Of a stretch of 64,000 nucleotides of DNA, positions 39,073-47,684 are shown piece by piece. The notes below the pieces were generated by a model, which saw only the letters and a program-made list of their open reading frames with translations, had not been told where the DNA came from and ran no database searches. Every line of letters starts with the position of its first letter. Position 1 is the stretch's first letter. Source of the stretch: Shewanella sp. MTB7 (GTDB taxonomy: Bacteria; Pseudomonadota; Gammaproteobacteria; Enterobacterales; Shewanellaceae); NCBI RefSeq assembly GCF_027571385.1, contig NZ_CP085636.1, positions 4,158,001 through 4,222,000 on the forward strand. The letters are read 5' to 3'. The position numbers were made by a program, and so were the translations under genes.

Positions 39073-39941
39073 AGTTTCGGTTTATTCGAGAGCATAAGCC
39101 TCGATTCCCGACAAAAACGCTTTGTTATGTTCTGCGTGTAAGTCGCAGTACATTTTATGATTGGCTAGCTAGACCAGCTCAAATAATAAGTGAGCAAGAG
39201 CTCAATCTCTACCGAACGGCTAAACGTCTTTTTAAGCGCAGCCGAGGAAGTTTAGGCTCTCGTCAACTAGCCAAGAAACTACGCCTGGAAGGCTTCAGTA
39301 TTGGACGTTATCGCACTCGAACTATTATGCGAAAGCTCGGTCTAGTAGTCACTCAACGCCAAGCTTACAAGGTAACTACAAAGCGTAAACACAGTGATAG
39401 CGTTGCAGATAATCTGCTGGATCAGCAATTCTATCCTGAGAAAGTTAATCAGATTTGGGCTGGTGATGTGACTTATTTAAGGACGCGTCAGGGCTGGATG
39501 TTTCTAGCTATTGTAATGGACTTACACTCTAGACGCATAGTAGGTTGGGCCATATCAAAGCGCATGACTGTTAATTTAGTTGAGCGAGCATTGCGAATGG
39601 CAATAACGTTACGAAAACCCAAAAGAGGGATCATGTTTCATAGTGACAGAGGCTCACAATACACCAGTAAGCAGTTTCAAAACCTGTTGAATGGACATGG
39701 GATAGTTGCTTCGATGAGCAGCGTAGGAGCCTGTTTAGACAATGCAGTTGTTGAGCGTTTCTTTGGAAGTTTGAAGCATGAGTGGTTGTTAAATGTGGTG
39801 CATTTAACGCGGGAAACAATGAAGCAAGATGTTGAAGAATATATTCGGTATTACAACCACGAGCGGCTTCACACAACACTTGGTGATTTAACACCTATCA
39901 GCTACGAAAAATTACAAAGTAAGGTGTCCGGTTTGGCTTGA
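39033..39941 (+). CDS. IS3-family transposase OrfB (made by -1 frameshift from OrfA)
   Basis: The orfB frame is open from the A6G slippery site at 39033 to 39941; an internal ATG at 39327 is not its natural start. It is a DDE integrase: AGDVTYLRT gives the first Asp, FHSDRGSQYTS the second, and the glutamate lies in the later VVERFFGSLKHE. The sequence appears intact, so the element may still be active. Confidence 0.88.
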   Translation, partial: KKGQCLLRERNEVKFRFIREHKPRFPTKTLCYVLRVSRSTFYDWLARPAQIISEQELNLYRTAKRLFKRSRGSLGSRQLAKKLRLEGFSIGRYRTRTIMRKLGLVVTQRQAYKVTTKRKHSDSVADNLLDQQFYPEKVNQIWAGDVTYLRTRQGWMFLAIVMDLHSRRIVGWAISKRMTVNLVERALRMAITLRKPKRGIMFHSDRGSQYTSKQFQNLLNGHGIVASMSSVGACLDNAVVERFFGSLKHEWLLNVVHLTRETMKQDVEEYIRYYNHERLHTTLGDLTPISYEKLQSKVSGLA

Positions 39942-39976
39942 CCAGAATATCCATTCAATGCAAAGAGACAATTAAT

Positions 39977-40297
39977 TTACTCATTCACTTCCGATAATCC
40001 AGTAATGATGCAGGTTGTTTGAGTATTATCGATAACATACCTCAAACTCTTTCCCCTCGCCTTTGCTGAAAGCGCATAAGCATATTGCGCCTTATCAAAC
40101 TCAGTACCACTCATATTGATTTGACCACGGCTATAACGACAATGTTCAGGAAACTGAGACGAAGAGATATAAGCTACACCATTATTTAAGCTTAACGACC
40201 AACTAGTCAAAGCCTGACTAGGCCAATTACGCTTTGCATCGGTGTTATTGGTAAAAACTAAACATACAATAGCCAGTAACAAACTAAACCTGCGCAT
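39977..40297 (-). CDS. Array member 7: small secreted cysteine protein
   Basis: A 106-residue family member with Cys53 and Cys96 bracketing YAYALSAKARGK and the strand SLRYVI. The signal peptide (MRRFSLLLAIVCLVFTNNTDA) is present. It is the first member upstream of the IS3 element, whose right end lies 32 bp past its stop. Function unknown. Confidence 0.72.
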   Translation of the reverse strand: MRRFSLLLAIVCLVFTNNTDAKRNWPSQALTSWSLSLNNGVAYISSSQFPEHCRYSRGQINMSGTEFDKAQYAYALSAKARGKSLRYVIDNTQTTCIITGLSEVNE

Positions 40298-40336
40298 CGA
40301 AACTTCCTTTTCTTTTCAACCTAAACTAGTTATGCC

Positions 40337-40681
40337 TTATAACAAACGCACATGCCCAACTGTGGCATAGGAAGTTCCCGCCCATACACCGGTGCAAGCA
40401 GCACTAACATAAACATTAACTGGCTTACCTGACATATAAGCTGCAAGAAACATGTTCATCCAATTCTTATCAACAGATGGGTTGATCCTCACATCCCCAC
40501 CTGAATTAATTTGGCAGTCATTAGGGTTACTAAAAGTTGATAGCTTAATCAGAGTGGTCGATTCATTGAGAGTATAAATCCCTGTCACTTCAGCTCTACC
40601 TGACCAACCTGCAGTAGCGTTGGCTAGCAAGGGAAATACAATACATATAGCACTTATCGTTATCATCACAACACGTAGCAT
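40337..40681 (-). CDS. Array member 8: small secreted cysteine protein
   Basis: A 114-residue family member. Mature sequence begins near GWSGRAEVTGIY. Cys56 (SNPNDC) and Cys96 bracket MNMFLAAYMSGK and the strand PVNVYV. A typical copy. Function unknown. Confidence 0.75.
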   Translation of the reverse strand: MLRVVMITISAICIVFPLLANATAGWSGRAEVTGIYTLNESTTLIKLSTFSNPNDCQINSGGDVRINPSVDKNWMNMFLAAYMSGKPVNVYVSAACTGVWAGTSYATVGHVRLL

Positions 40682-40748
40682 TTAGACATCCTTTTCATCA
40701 TTAATTTCTGTTGTAAACTGTTGCTGTAAAACACGCTTTTTTTGCATC

Positions 40749-41069
40749 CTACAGCCTAATCAACTTTATAGAAGGTCTAATACCACTGCACTCCAATGCC
40801 ATTGATATAGATGTATCTGACAAACGTGCCGCTAAAGCCAAGGAATAGATCGCTTTACCGTGTTCCGTGCTCAGGTTAGCTTGATTGTATGCTTGATTAC
40901 ATTCCGCAGGGATGAACTCAGCAGGTACGCCCCCCTTCACAACAATAAGTGCAACCCCGTTCTCAATGATTATCGTTTGGATAGCCTGATAAGGTGTCCA
41001 ATGTCCAGGTTGAGCAGAAGCTGCACTGCTAAAAATACTCAACAAAAATAATACTAACCATCTAGTCAT
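40749..41069 (-). CDS. Array member 9: small secreted cysteine protein
   Basis: A 106-residue family member with signal peptide ending SAASAQ. Cys57 and Cys94 bracket the helix IYSLALAARLSD and the strand SISMAL. C-terminal SIKLIRL is the family's last strand. Function unknown. Confidence 0.74.
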   Translation of the reverse strand: MTRWLVLFLLSIFSSAASAQPGHWTPYQAIQTIIIENGVALIVVKGGVPAEFIPAECNQAYNQANLSTEHGKAIYSLALAARLSDTSISMALECSGIRPSIKLIRL

Positions 41070-41105
41070 ATAGCCTCCATGACAAACAAAATAATACGTT
41101 GAATA

Positions 41106-41471
41106 TTACCAAGACATAGTGCCCATTTTTATTCCTCGTACGTCTTGTGCGTTACCCCATGAGCTACAGGACTCTGCAACATAAAGATCGATATTCGTTT
41201 CTCCTGAGATATAAGCAGTCATAGCCATGCTTACTATCTCTTGATAATTTGGTACACTGCTGTCTATAGCAAACCTTTTGGTAGTAGCGCACGATGACAT
41301 TGAAGAGCTATCTCCATCAATATTGATAAGTAATACCCCCTTACCTCCACTGAGAAATACACCAGCACCAGTAATGGTTACGCCCCTAAATCGAGTTGAA
41401 GAGAAAGCATCACAAGCAAATAAAAATAAAATCATAATAGTAGTTATCTTAAATACACTTCTCATACCCAT
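41106..41471 (-). CDS. Array member 10: small secreted cysteine protein
   Basis: A 121-residue family member with signal peptide ending near CDAFSS. Cys61 and Cys102 bracket EIVSMAMTAYISGE and the strand NIDLYV. A longer glycine-rich loop (SGGKG) separates the first strands. A 150-bp gap upstream is a possible internal promoter. Function unknown. Confidence 0.73.
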   Translation of the reverse strand: MGMRSVFKITTIMILFLFACDAFSSTRFRGVTITGAGVFLSGGKGVLLINIDGDSSSMSSCATTKRFAIDSSVPNYQEIVSMAMTAYISGETNIDLYVAESCSSWGNAQDVRGIKMGTMSW

Positions 41472-41621
41472 CCTTAAATATATTACGTATTGTTATAACT
41501 ACACCTTCATTTATCATGTTCCACATAAAGCGAAATTAAAAGACTCTAAACCTAAACAATTTATAGAGAGTAAATGTCTAAGCCTACTTTAAAATGAATA
41601 GAGGTAGCTTACTCTGGTTAT

Positions 41622-41945
41622 CTACCAAATCCCTAAATATGTAACTGGTCCTGCTTGATTTATTTTAGACACACCAAGAATCAACTTCTCCGAGGTTGCC
41701 ATTTTTGTTAATACTACACTCCAAATTGACTTTCCAGCTTCAGTCGTTGTATCAATCGAATAGTTATAGCAACAAGGTAAAGCTTGTGGGTTAAATTCAT
41801 TGAGATTTCTGAGGTAAACCACGCCATTTGGCGCCATCTGCCACTTTAATAAGCTCATGTTTTCAATAGTAACCCAGTCTTCAGCACTCACCTTCAATGG
41901 TAAAATAAGCAAAAACAATAAAAAGATAAATTTCATAGACATCAA
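41622..41945 (-). CDS. Array member 11: small secreted protein, altered cysteines
   Basis: A 107-residue member whose helix (SIWSVVLTKMATSEK) has diverged from LAAxMAGK. It has adjacent Cys58-Cys59 but no cysteine after the helix, so the usual disulfide cannot form. Signal peptide ends KVSAED. Function unknown. Confidence 0.65.
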   Translation of the reverse strand: MMSMKFIFLLFLLILPLKVSAEDWVTIENMSLLKWQMAPNGVVYLRNLNEFNPQALPCCYNYSIDTTTEAGKSIWSVVLTKMATSEKLILGVSKINQAGPVTYLGIW

Positions 41946-41966
41946 CTACCAACATTAATAAAAAAC

Positions 41967-42326
41967 CTAGTTAAACACCCACAAATTATTGATAATAGGT
42001 GTTAAGTGAGTATCACCCCAAAAAGGAATAATTTCACAACCAGAAGCATGCAAACCCACTTTCTTACCTGAAGCAAAAGCCATCATGGCATGAGCGATTA
42101 AATTTTTGCTCCCAACTAGATCAGCTTTTATATGCACACGTTCAGTAACGGGATAATTATCGAGATTTGTTACCTCACCCGTTATATACAATGTTACTCC
42201 ACCCCCGCCATGAGCATGAATTCTATTAATTGTCACACCCGAGCTATAACCAGTAAAGTATTTAGCCTCTGCATTTTGCACAAGAAAAACCAAAGAGATT
42301 AGTACTACCTTTCTTAAAATATCCAT
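41967..42326 (-). CDS. Array member 12: small secreted protein with one core cysteine
   Basis: A family member starting best at ATG 42326 (MDILRKVVLISLVF), since an upstream ATG at 42371 precedes no signal peptide. The core has GGGGVTLYITG, the helix IAHAMMAFASGKK and the strand VGLHASGC. Only the second cysteine is kept. Function unknown. Confidence 0.7.
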   Translation of the reverse strand: MDILRKVVLISLVFLVQNAEAKYFTGYSSGVTINRIHAHGGGGVTLYITGEVTNLDNYPVTERVHIKADLVGSKNLIAHAMMAFASGKKVGLHASGCEIIPFWGDTHLTPIINNLWVFN

Positions 42327-42410
42327 ATCTTCAATCCCAAACGTATGTTTTATATAAATTTTATTAATCATAACTAGCTGAGAGTTACTAAGCTCTGTTT
42401 CTATGGTTAG

Positions 42411-42749
42411 CTACTGAACCTGCAGATATTTAAAACCCCTAATAGTGTTATATGTTCTTCCATCAAAAGTCACACACCCATCAGAGTAACCCCTGATGGC
42501 TTTCCCCGCCATATAAGCAGCAAGCAATAAACTGTATGCTTTGTCATAATTACTATCAGTATTTAAAAGCACTACGGCCTCTGTTCTGCTACATGAATTA
42601 GGATTTCCCCAATCATTCCCATACATAAAAAAACCACCTGTATGGAATGCTACCTTGTCAACTTCCTCAGTCCCTACCCACCCTTTTGAATAACATGCGG
42701 GAGTGACCAAAGCTAACGATATTATCAACATGCAAATAAACACTCTCAT
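42411..42749 (-). CDS. Array member 13: small secreted cysteine protein
   Basis: A 112-residue typical member. Cys53 (GNPNSC) and Cys92 (DGC) bracket AYSLLLAAYMAGKA. The mature N-terminus starts near KGWVGTEEVDKVAF. Function unknown. Confidence 0.76.
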   Translation of the reverse strand: MRVFICMLIISLALVTPACYSKGWVGTEEVDKVAFHTGGFFMYGNDWGNPNSCSRTEAVVLLNTDSNYDKAYSLLLAAYMAGKAIRGYSDGCVTFDGRTYNTIRGFKYLQVQ

Positions 42750-42785
42750 GTAAAAACCTTATCTATTTGTTAACAGCCTAATTAT

Positions 42786-42896
42786 TCACTCAATAGATGC
42801 AAATACTGGCACAGTACCTGCGCACCAAATATTTCCAGCAACAGCGCATTGAAATAGTGATAAAAGACTACACAATACAATAATGAAAGTTTTCAT
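42786..42896 (-). pseudogene. Remnant of an array member (N-terminal 36 codons)
   Basis: A short ORF starts MKTFIIVLCSLLSLFQCAVA (signal peptide) and continues NIWCAGTVPVFASIE to a stop, reaching only the first strand of the family fold. It lies between intact members 13 and the broken member 14. It is best read as a truncated copy; a real mini-peptide is possible. Confidence 0.55.
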
Positions 42897-42993
42897 CTTT
42901 CCTTATAAAACCAGTTAACGTGTATACACAGCTTGACTATTAGTATTTTGATTATTTATATACAGTAAAGTACCTAATGGTCTCTGATACAGA

Positions 42994-43289
42994 TTAGTCT
43001 ATACATGTCCCTTCGGTTCTAAACGATACTGTTTTTTGAGCTGCAAAAGCCAACATCAACATACTAAAATATTTTTTCGCCATCGGACGATCCATCTTAT
43101 AGCTAAGGTAATCACCATTCGACCCATGGAAATTTGGTGGATTCTGTACACCACCTTCAGGATAGATATAAATAATATTGCCTTGCTCGTACATGAGTAT
43201 TTAAGTATTTGAGACATTTTTGCCGTGGGAGCTGCATGAGCATTCGCACAAATAAATAATGCACTCAACAGTAATATCATCCATAACAT
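42994..43289 (-). pseudogene. Array member 14, frameshifted
   Basis: A signal peptide (MLWMILLLSALFICANAHAA) and first strand are in one frame up to about 43200. The rest (EQGNIIYIYPEGGV, then FSMLMLAFAAQKTVSFRTEGTC) continues in another frame to 42994. The two join around 43195-43205, so a small indel has split the gene. The family helix and second cysteine are intact in the second part. Confidence 0.7.
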
Positions 43290-43324
43290 TTACAACTCCT
43301 ATATATTCATTCGACACTAGCTAC

Positions 43325-43660
43325 TTATCGTAACTGCACCGTTTTAATATCTTCACCATCGCCCCAACGCGTGCAGCTACCAGTGCCTATTATGGTCACA
43401 GGCTTTTGTGCCATATAAGCTGCCAACAACATACTGAACTGGCTCTTACCATAGGTTGAGTTCTCATCCTTGATCATCCAATAAGTAAAATGACCATTAG
43501 TACATTCGGGCATGGTTCCCCTATCTCCAGATAAAGTAAACCAATGCAACCCATCAGTCCGCACACTGATATTGGCCACTAAACCTGTTTGACTGCCGGC
43601 AAGAGAGGGCAAAGCAAGAAAAGCCGTCATTATCAAAAGTAGTAATGTTAAAAACCTCAT
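43325..43660 (-). CDS. Array member 15: small secreted cysteine protein
   Basis: A 111-residue typical member. Cys53 and Cys96 bracket FSMLLAAYMAQK and the strand PVTIIGTGSC. The C-terminal strand is DIKTVQLR. Signal peptide ends LAGSQ. Function unknown. Confidence 0.76.
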   Translation of the reverse strand: MRFLTLLLLIMTAFLALPSLAGSQTGLVANISVRTDGLHWFTLSGDRGTMPECTNGHFTYWMIKDENSTYGKSQFSMLLAAYMAQKPVTIIGTGSCTRWGDGEDIKTVQLR

Positions 43661-43707
43661 AACCCAACCCCCTCAATTAACATCCAAAAAAAACTAATTT
43701 ACATAAC

Positions 43708-44061
43708 TTAATTCGCGAGTTTCGGCCCAAAATACCAGCCAGTGAGCCAACGCCATGGTGTGTGGCTGTCTGTTGAACAATCTTTGCCATCATTGAACCA
43801 CAAGGTCATATCTTTCTGACTCATCTGTGCTGCTATAAGAGTTGAAAAAATGACTTTACATGTTTCAGTATTTACACCATTTGAATCTACAGCGACAGAA
43901 CATAAAACAGGCCAAGATAAAGGACCAATACGTTCAGCTAAAAGTTGGCCATTCTGTGGGTTCAAGCTAACGCCAACTACCTTTCCATGACAGGTATAAG
44001 CCGCCCCCACAACAGAGGAAATAGACCAGATGCTCAATATAAGTAATATTCTAATAATCAT
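43708..44061 (-). CDS. Array member 16: small secreted protein, four-cysteine subfamily
   Basis: A 117-residue member with Cys24, 54, 68 and 95, the arrangement shared with members 19 and 24. The helix is CKVIFSTLIAAQMSQK. Cys24 follows the signal peptide at once (AAYTCHGKVVGV). Two disulfides are likely. Function unknown. Confidence 0.74.
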   Translation of the reverse strand: MIIRILLILSIWSISSVVGAAYTCHGKVVGVSLNPQNGQLLAERIGPLSWPVLCSVAVDSNGVNTETCKVIFSTLIAAQMSQKDMTLWFNDGKDCSTDSHTPWRWLTGWYFGPKLAN

Positions 44062-44070
44062 AGGCTCTCC

Positions 44071-44397
44071 CTAGCGCAAACTAATATATCCAATACGGCA
44101 ATACCCGTTACCCGAGCTTTGTTCCTGATTTGAATAGATCGTTACTGCGCTACCTGACATTTTCGCCGCAAGTAATACAGCAACATATGTCTGATAGTTA
44201 CTGTTTGATGCATTTAAATAAGCCCAAGCATGATTATTGTTACAAACTTTAGGTGACCCCTCTAACGTCACCCTAAAGGCGTAGTTAGCTCCACCAGCCA
44301 CATCAACTGTGACTATCTTTCCTGTAACATAACCATCCCAGGCATAACCTGAAGAGCTAAATAATGACAAAACCAACACCAAGAGTATCCCTTTCAT
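44071..44397 (-). CDS. Array member 17: small secreted cysteine protein
   Basis: A 108-residue member with signal peptide ending SGYAWD. Cys52 and Cys100 bracket YVAVLLAAKMSGS and AVTIYS; the C-terminus is CRIGYISLR, close to members 26 and 27. Its start codon lies 9 bp upstream of nothing but a short gap to member 16. Function unknown. Confidence 0.75.
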   Translation of the reverse strand: MKGILLVLVLSLFSSSGYAWDGYVTGKIVTVDVAGGANYAFRVTLEGSPKVCNNNHAWAYLNASNSNYQTYVAVLLAAKMSGSAVTIYSNQEQSSGNGYCRIGYISLR

Positions 44398-44441
44398 CTC
44401 TACAGTCCTTTTAATCTAAAAACCATCTCACAACTACATTA

Positions 44442-44791
44442 CTACTGCTTATCCAATGTCACATAAACGATTTTACATTCGCTTGAGCTTTCAACAGTTC
44501 TCACAAACACTTTCTTGTTTGAGAGCTGCGCAGCTAATAGCGTAGAGAAAATCATATCCCCACCAGCATCCGTAGATCTGAATGTGCTGTAAACATTTGA
44601 AACTGCTGGCAGGTCATCAATGTCTCATCTCCTGATGTAGCGACATACACGACTCCAGACGCATTGACATATAACTTGTCCACATACACATTTGAGCATC
44701 CCAAATTGGCACACTCCGCAAAAGCAGAAGCATTGACAAGCAATAAAACGAGCCCAACAAATACTTTTTTAAACATATCCATATATTCCAA
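44442..44791 (-). pseudogene. Array member 18, frameshifted
   Basis: The first part (signal peptide, NVYVDKLYVNASGVVYVA, Cys in MTCQQF) stops early at 44552. Another frame continues STDAGGDMIFSTLLAAQLSN and KKVFVRTV, then ECKIVYVTLDKQ to a stop at 44442. The switch is near 44578-44590. The two parts together make a complete family member, so a small indel has broken it. Confidence 0.72.
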
Positions 44792-44866
44792 CTTCTTTCA
44801 AATCTATTTATCTCTATCCCTAACCTATTGTTTCACCGTCAAGTTACTTCAAGTGGCAATTAGTCA

Positions 44867-45211
44867 TTAAACATCACCAATATATACTGCAGCTGGCGTA
44901 CTGCCGTAAGTTGGCAAAGCGGCACAAGTTCCTTCACCACCATAATAAAAAATGGCTTTTCCATTATTCTTTTTTATATTCTGTAACATTGCAGTCCACA
45001 TAGCACAAGTGGTTACACTGACTCCTTTCCAGTCATTGTTTAAGCTACAAATATAGGTAAAATCATTTCTTCCTGAATGTAAAATATCAATCATCCCATT
45101 ACCATAAACCAGTACTCTATGGATATCTACTGAACAATGAAAAGCTGCAATCACTGACGTAGAAAACATAACTGACAACATCATAAAACAACCCAATGTA
45201 GATAACTTCAT
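44867..45211 (-). CDS. Array member 19: small secreted protein, four-cysteine subfamily
   Basis: A 114-residue member with Cys26, 55, 69 and 96. It has the segments FTYICSLNNDWKGVSVTTC and TCAALPTYGSTPA, which resemble small uncharacterised secreted proteins I know from other marine gammaproteobacteria. The helix (MWTAMLQNIKKNNGK) lacks the LAA motif. Function unknown. Confidence 0.74.
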   Translation of the reverse strand: MKLSTLGCFMMLSVMFSTSVIAAFHCSVDIHRVLVYGNGMIDILHSGRNDFTYICSLNNDWKGVSVTTCAMWTAMLQNIKKNNGKAIFYYGGEGTCAALPTYGSTPAAVYIGDV

Positions 45212-45291
45212 AACACTTCCCTTACCTTACGCTATATCCATGTTCTTAAATAATTGAAGCCTGTTAAATCAGGTTAAGTATTTTCAAATTT

Positions 45292-45645
45292 CTATAAAAC
45301 TGGAGAACCGAGGGTTATGAATGTGGCTTTACAATAAGTAGATGATTGTGCTCTTTTTTCATCATCATATCTTAGGCCTACATCTTTACCCGCCATATGC
45401 GCTGCAAGGATCATAGAATATGCATGGTCAGTATCCATAACAAATAGCACTCTGCCATTCCAAGTGCCGCAGCTTCCAGCACTTGTCACTCCTGCTAGAG
45501 TGAACCAAAATATTGGTGCTTCCCAGCTAGTATGGATAGAACCATCATGGGTTCTTATATATTCCACCACACCACTTTTACTACCCGCTTTAGCTAGAGC
45601 AGGGGTGCTAATCAACAATATAAGCAACGCAAAAATACACTTCAT
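45292..45645 (-). CDS. Array member 20: small secreted cysteine protein
   Basis: Start chosen at ATG 45645 (MKCIFALLILLISTPALAKA), which gives a proper signal peptide; an ATG at 45672 adds nine residues. Two cysteines bracket AYSMILAAHMAGKDVGLRY. Typical member. Function unknown. Confidence 0.75.
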   Translation of the reverse strand: MKCIFALLILLISTPALAKAGSKSGVVEYIRTHDGSIHTSWEAPIFWFTLAGVTSAGSCGTWNGRVLFVMDTDHAYSMILAAHMAGKDVGLRYDDEKRAQSSTYCKATFITLGSPVL

Positions 45646-45678
45646 GTAAGTCCCCTTTATCATAGATTGCACCGTTAA

Positions 45679-46029
45679 TTAGTTTTTATTCATTCTTATC
45701 ATTTGAGTGACATCATAAGAAGCGCATGAAGAACCATTCAACCGAACAGTTACATACTTATCTGCCAACAATGCTGCTAATGCTGTGCTATACATTGCTT
45801 GACCTTGAAATTGACTCATATCCCAAGTAATCCAACCATTATGTGGACAATTATTTTTAGACGGCCAACCTCCACAAGGGGATATATAAGTACTATTGCT
45901 GGTTGAGTGCGCCTGTATATCGCACACTTTAATTTTGTGATCCATCGAATGAACTATTGCTGAAAAAAACAGAGACACAAAGATAAAAATCTTAACGACT
46001 ATATTTATGTTAGATAGTGATGTATCCAT
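45679..46029 (-). CDS. Array member 21: small secreted cysteine protein with extra disulfide
   Basis: A 116-residue member with Cys36, 52, 61 and 102. The helix is MYSTALAALLADK, followed by YVTVRLNGSSC. Two extra cysteines lie in the long first loop (SPCGGW). Function unknown. Confidence 0.72.
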   Translation of the reverse strand: MDTSLSNINIVVKIFIFVSLFFSAIVHSMDHKIKVCDIQAHSTSNSTYISPCGGWPSKNNCPHNGWITWDMSQFQGQAMYSTALAALLADKYVTVRLNGSSCASYDVTQMIRMNKN

Positions 46030-46090
46030 CCATTTAATCCCTTAACGTTATAACTAAATTTGAATAAATTATCCCTTATACGGCCATAAA

Positions 46091-46420
46091 CTAACCCACT
46101 CGGTGAACTCGTATATAACCATTCCCACAACTCCCTGCATTATCAAAACCAATATTTACAGGTGCCTTAGTCGTATGAGCAATCAACAACCTAGATAGCA
46201 TTCTGTTTGTCGCAATATCACTAACGTCAGTTGCAATGGCAAAGTAACTTTTGTTGCAACTTGGATGTGAGGAGGGCTGATTGTGTAATCGAAATAATAT
46301 CAAACTACTGCTATAAGTCATCACCGCGGTCACTTCACCAACCATATTGGCGTTGTAACCAGCATATGACATATTGGTACTCCCCAAGAGCAAAGCTAAG
46401 ATAAATATAATTTTTTTCAT
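46091..46420 (-). CDS. Array member 22: small secreted cysteine protein
   Basis: Start at ATG 46420 (MKKIIFILALLLGS) gives the signal peptide. Cys58 and Cys101 (numbered from 46429) bracket a diverged helix (LSRLLIAHTTKA) and the strand PVNIGF. Function unknown. Confidence 0.72.
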   Translation of the reverse strand: MKKIIFILALLLGSTNMSYAGYNANMVGEVTAVMTYSSSLILFRLHNQPSSHPSCNKSYFAIATDVSDIATNRMLSRLLIAHTTKAPVNIGFDNAGSCGNGYIRVHRVG

Positions 46421-46473
46421 AAATATCACCTATTACAAATAATTCCTAGCGAGTATCTAAAAAATGAACATGT

Positions 46474-46776
46474 TTACTTAATTAGCCAAACTCCGACAAT
46501 ATCAGAACGGATCCCAGTTCCACACTGAGCACTATCATCTTGATACCTAATGACGACTTGTTTGTCTGCCATTTGTGCTGCGAGTAACATTGAGTATGTT
46601 CTATCGAAATCGACATCATTACTGCGTATATTAGCCACCCCTCCAGACTCAAAAACCATCCAGAGAGATCCATTATCCCCGATATATAGACGACTGGTCT
46701 TAGCTGCGCATTCCTTGTAAGCAAATACAGACGTGGAAATAAAAAATAGCAATAATAACCAGACCAAGGCTTTCAT
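46474..46776 (-). CDS. Array member 23: small secreted cysteine protein
   Basis: A 100-residue member, shortest intact one. Cys23 and Cys85, helix TYSMLLAAQMADKQVVIRY. The first cysteine is near the mature N-terminus rather than before the helix. Its 5' leader (about 60 bp) is shared with members 26 and 27 and ends in a degenerate REP copy. Function unknown. Confidence 0.74.
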   Translation of the reverse strand: MKALVWLLLLFFISTSVFAYKECAAKTSRLYIGDNGSLWMVFESGGVANIRSNDVDFDRTYSMLLAAQMADKQVVIRYQDDSAQCGTGIRSDIVGVWLIK

Positions 46777-46848
46777 CTTAATTCCTTAATTTTTAATCGA
46801 TAAAAAGCTAATGAGCTCTGACCTTTTATTTTTACCCATAAAATTAAG

Positions 46849-47187
46849 TTACTTCAGTAACTCTACAAATCTAATATCAGCCGAGAACCAATTTGTTATA
46901 CTAGAACAATTCGTTCCAGGTGCATTATCTATATAAATTTGCACACTTTTGTCGGTCGCTCTAGCTGTTGTAGCTAAAGTAGCAATTAACTTACAGCTCT
47001 CAGGGCTTGTTCTATAAAACTTTACTTGGGGATTACATACTTTCATAATTCCTGAGTCAGCCACCCTTAAATAAAGCCCATCAGGCTGATGATAAGCAAG
47101 CCTATCGACCTTACCAGTGCAAATCGCTGTTGCAGCCATGACATTCGATGTAAGCAGGCTAAATATTAATACTATTAGTTTATTCAT
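46849..47187 (-). CDS. Array member 24: small secreted protein, four-cysteine subfamily
   Basis: Start at ATG 47187 (MNKLIVLIFSLLTSNVMAA). Four cysteines match members 16 and 19: ICTGKV, KVCNPQ, ESCKLI and NCSS. The helix is LIATLATTARATDK. The upstream gap contains a transposase-tail remnant and REP copy. Function unknown. Confidence 0.74.
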   Translation of the reverse strand: MNKLIVLIFSLLTSNVMAATAICTGKVDRLAYHQPDGLYLRVADSGIMKVCNPQVKFYRTSPESCKLIATLATTARATDKSVQIYIDNAPGTNCSSITNWFSADIRFVELLK

Positions 47188-47224
47188 ACTTCCTGATAAC
47201 CTTTCAAAGTAAAAACCACCCAAC

Positions 47225-47296
47225 CACCTCTTATCTGGGCACCAAACCTAACTAAACCTAAAGAGCTTAAAGCTAATGGTCTCTGACCCTTTATTC
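47225..47296 (+). repeat. Remnant of a REP transposase tail with a REP copy
   Basis: ACCAAACCTAACTAAACCTA followed by AAGAGC and a CTCTGACCC repeat matches the end of the Y1 transposase gene and the repeat after it (50640-50722, 51225-51295). It marks an old, decayed insertion. Confidence 0.6.
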
Positions 47297-47306
47297 CAAT
47301 GATTAA

Positions 47307-47636
47307 CTAACCATAAAAATAAAAGTAAGCAACATTACAACTACCATCTGCATTTTTTGAATAACCAACTCGTATAGGTTTCTCTGCCATCCTCGCAGCC
47401 AAAATCATACTAATCCAGTGTTTTGCATACTCTTTACTGCTATCAAACTTTAGATGCCATACCCCAGTAGCAATGCAATCTGGAGCACCACCTGTGCCAC
47501 CTAACTTTACTAAGGCTGTATTACTAGTGTTGATATAAAATCCTTGTACATTCCCCTCATAGTCAATGGCAAACACTGGCACAATATAAAGAGATAAATA
47601 TAGGCAACACGTTTTTACTAATAATTTCATTACCAC
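47307..47636 (-). CDS. Array member 25: small secreted cysteine protein
   Basis: A 109-residue member. Cys54 and Cys100 bracket the helix WISMILAARMAEK and strand PIRVGYS. C-terminus VAYFYFYG. ATG 47630 (third codon) is an alternative start. Function unknown. Confidence 0.75.
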   Translation of the reverse strand: MVMKLLVKTCCLYLSLYIVPVFAIDYEGNVQGFYINTSNTALVKLGGTGGAPDCIATGVWHLKFDSSKEYAKHWISMILAARMAEKPIRVGYSKNADGSCNVAYFYFYG

Positions 47637-47684
47637 TCCATTGATAAAACTTACAATCTTCAGGCATTTAGCTCTTTATATACC

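Larger units (their letters stand above)
38725..39945 (+). mobile_element. IS3-family insertion sequence (1221 bp)
   Basis: The ends are imperfect inverted repeats beginning CTGGTC and sharing CCGGACACCTT. A 3-bp direct repeat, AAT, flanks both ends (38722-38724 and 39946-39948), consistent with target duplication. It encodes overlapping orfA and orfB joined by a -1 frameshift. It is inserted between array members 6 and 7. Confidence 0.88.
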
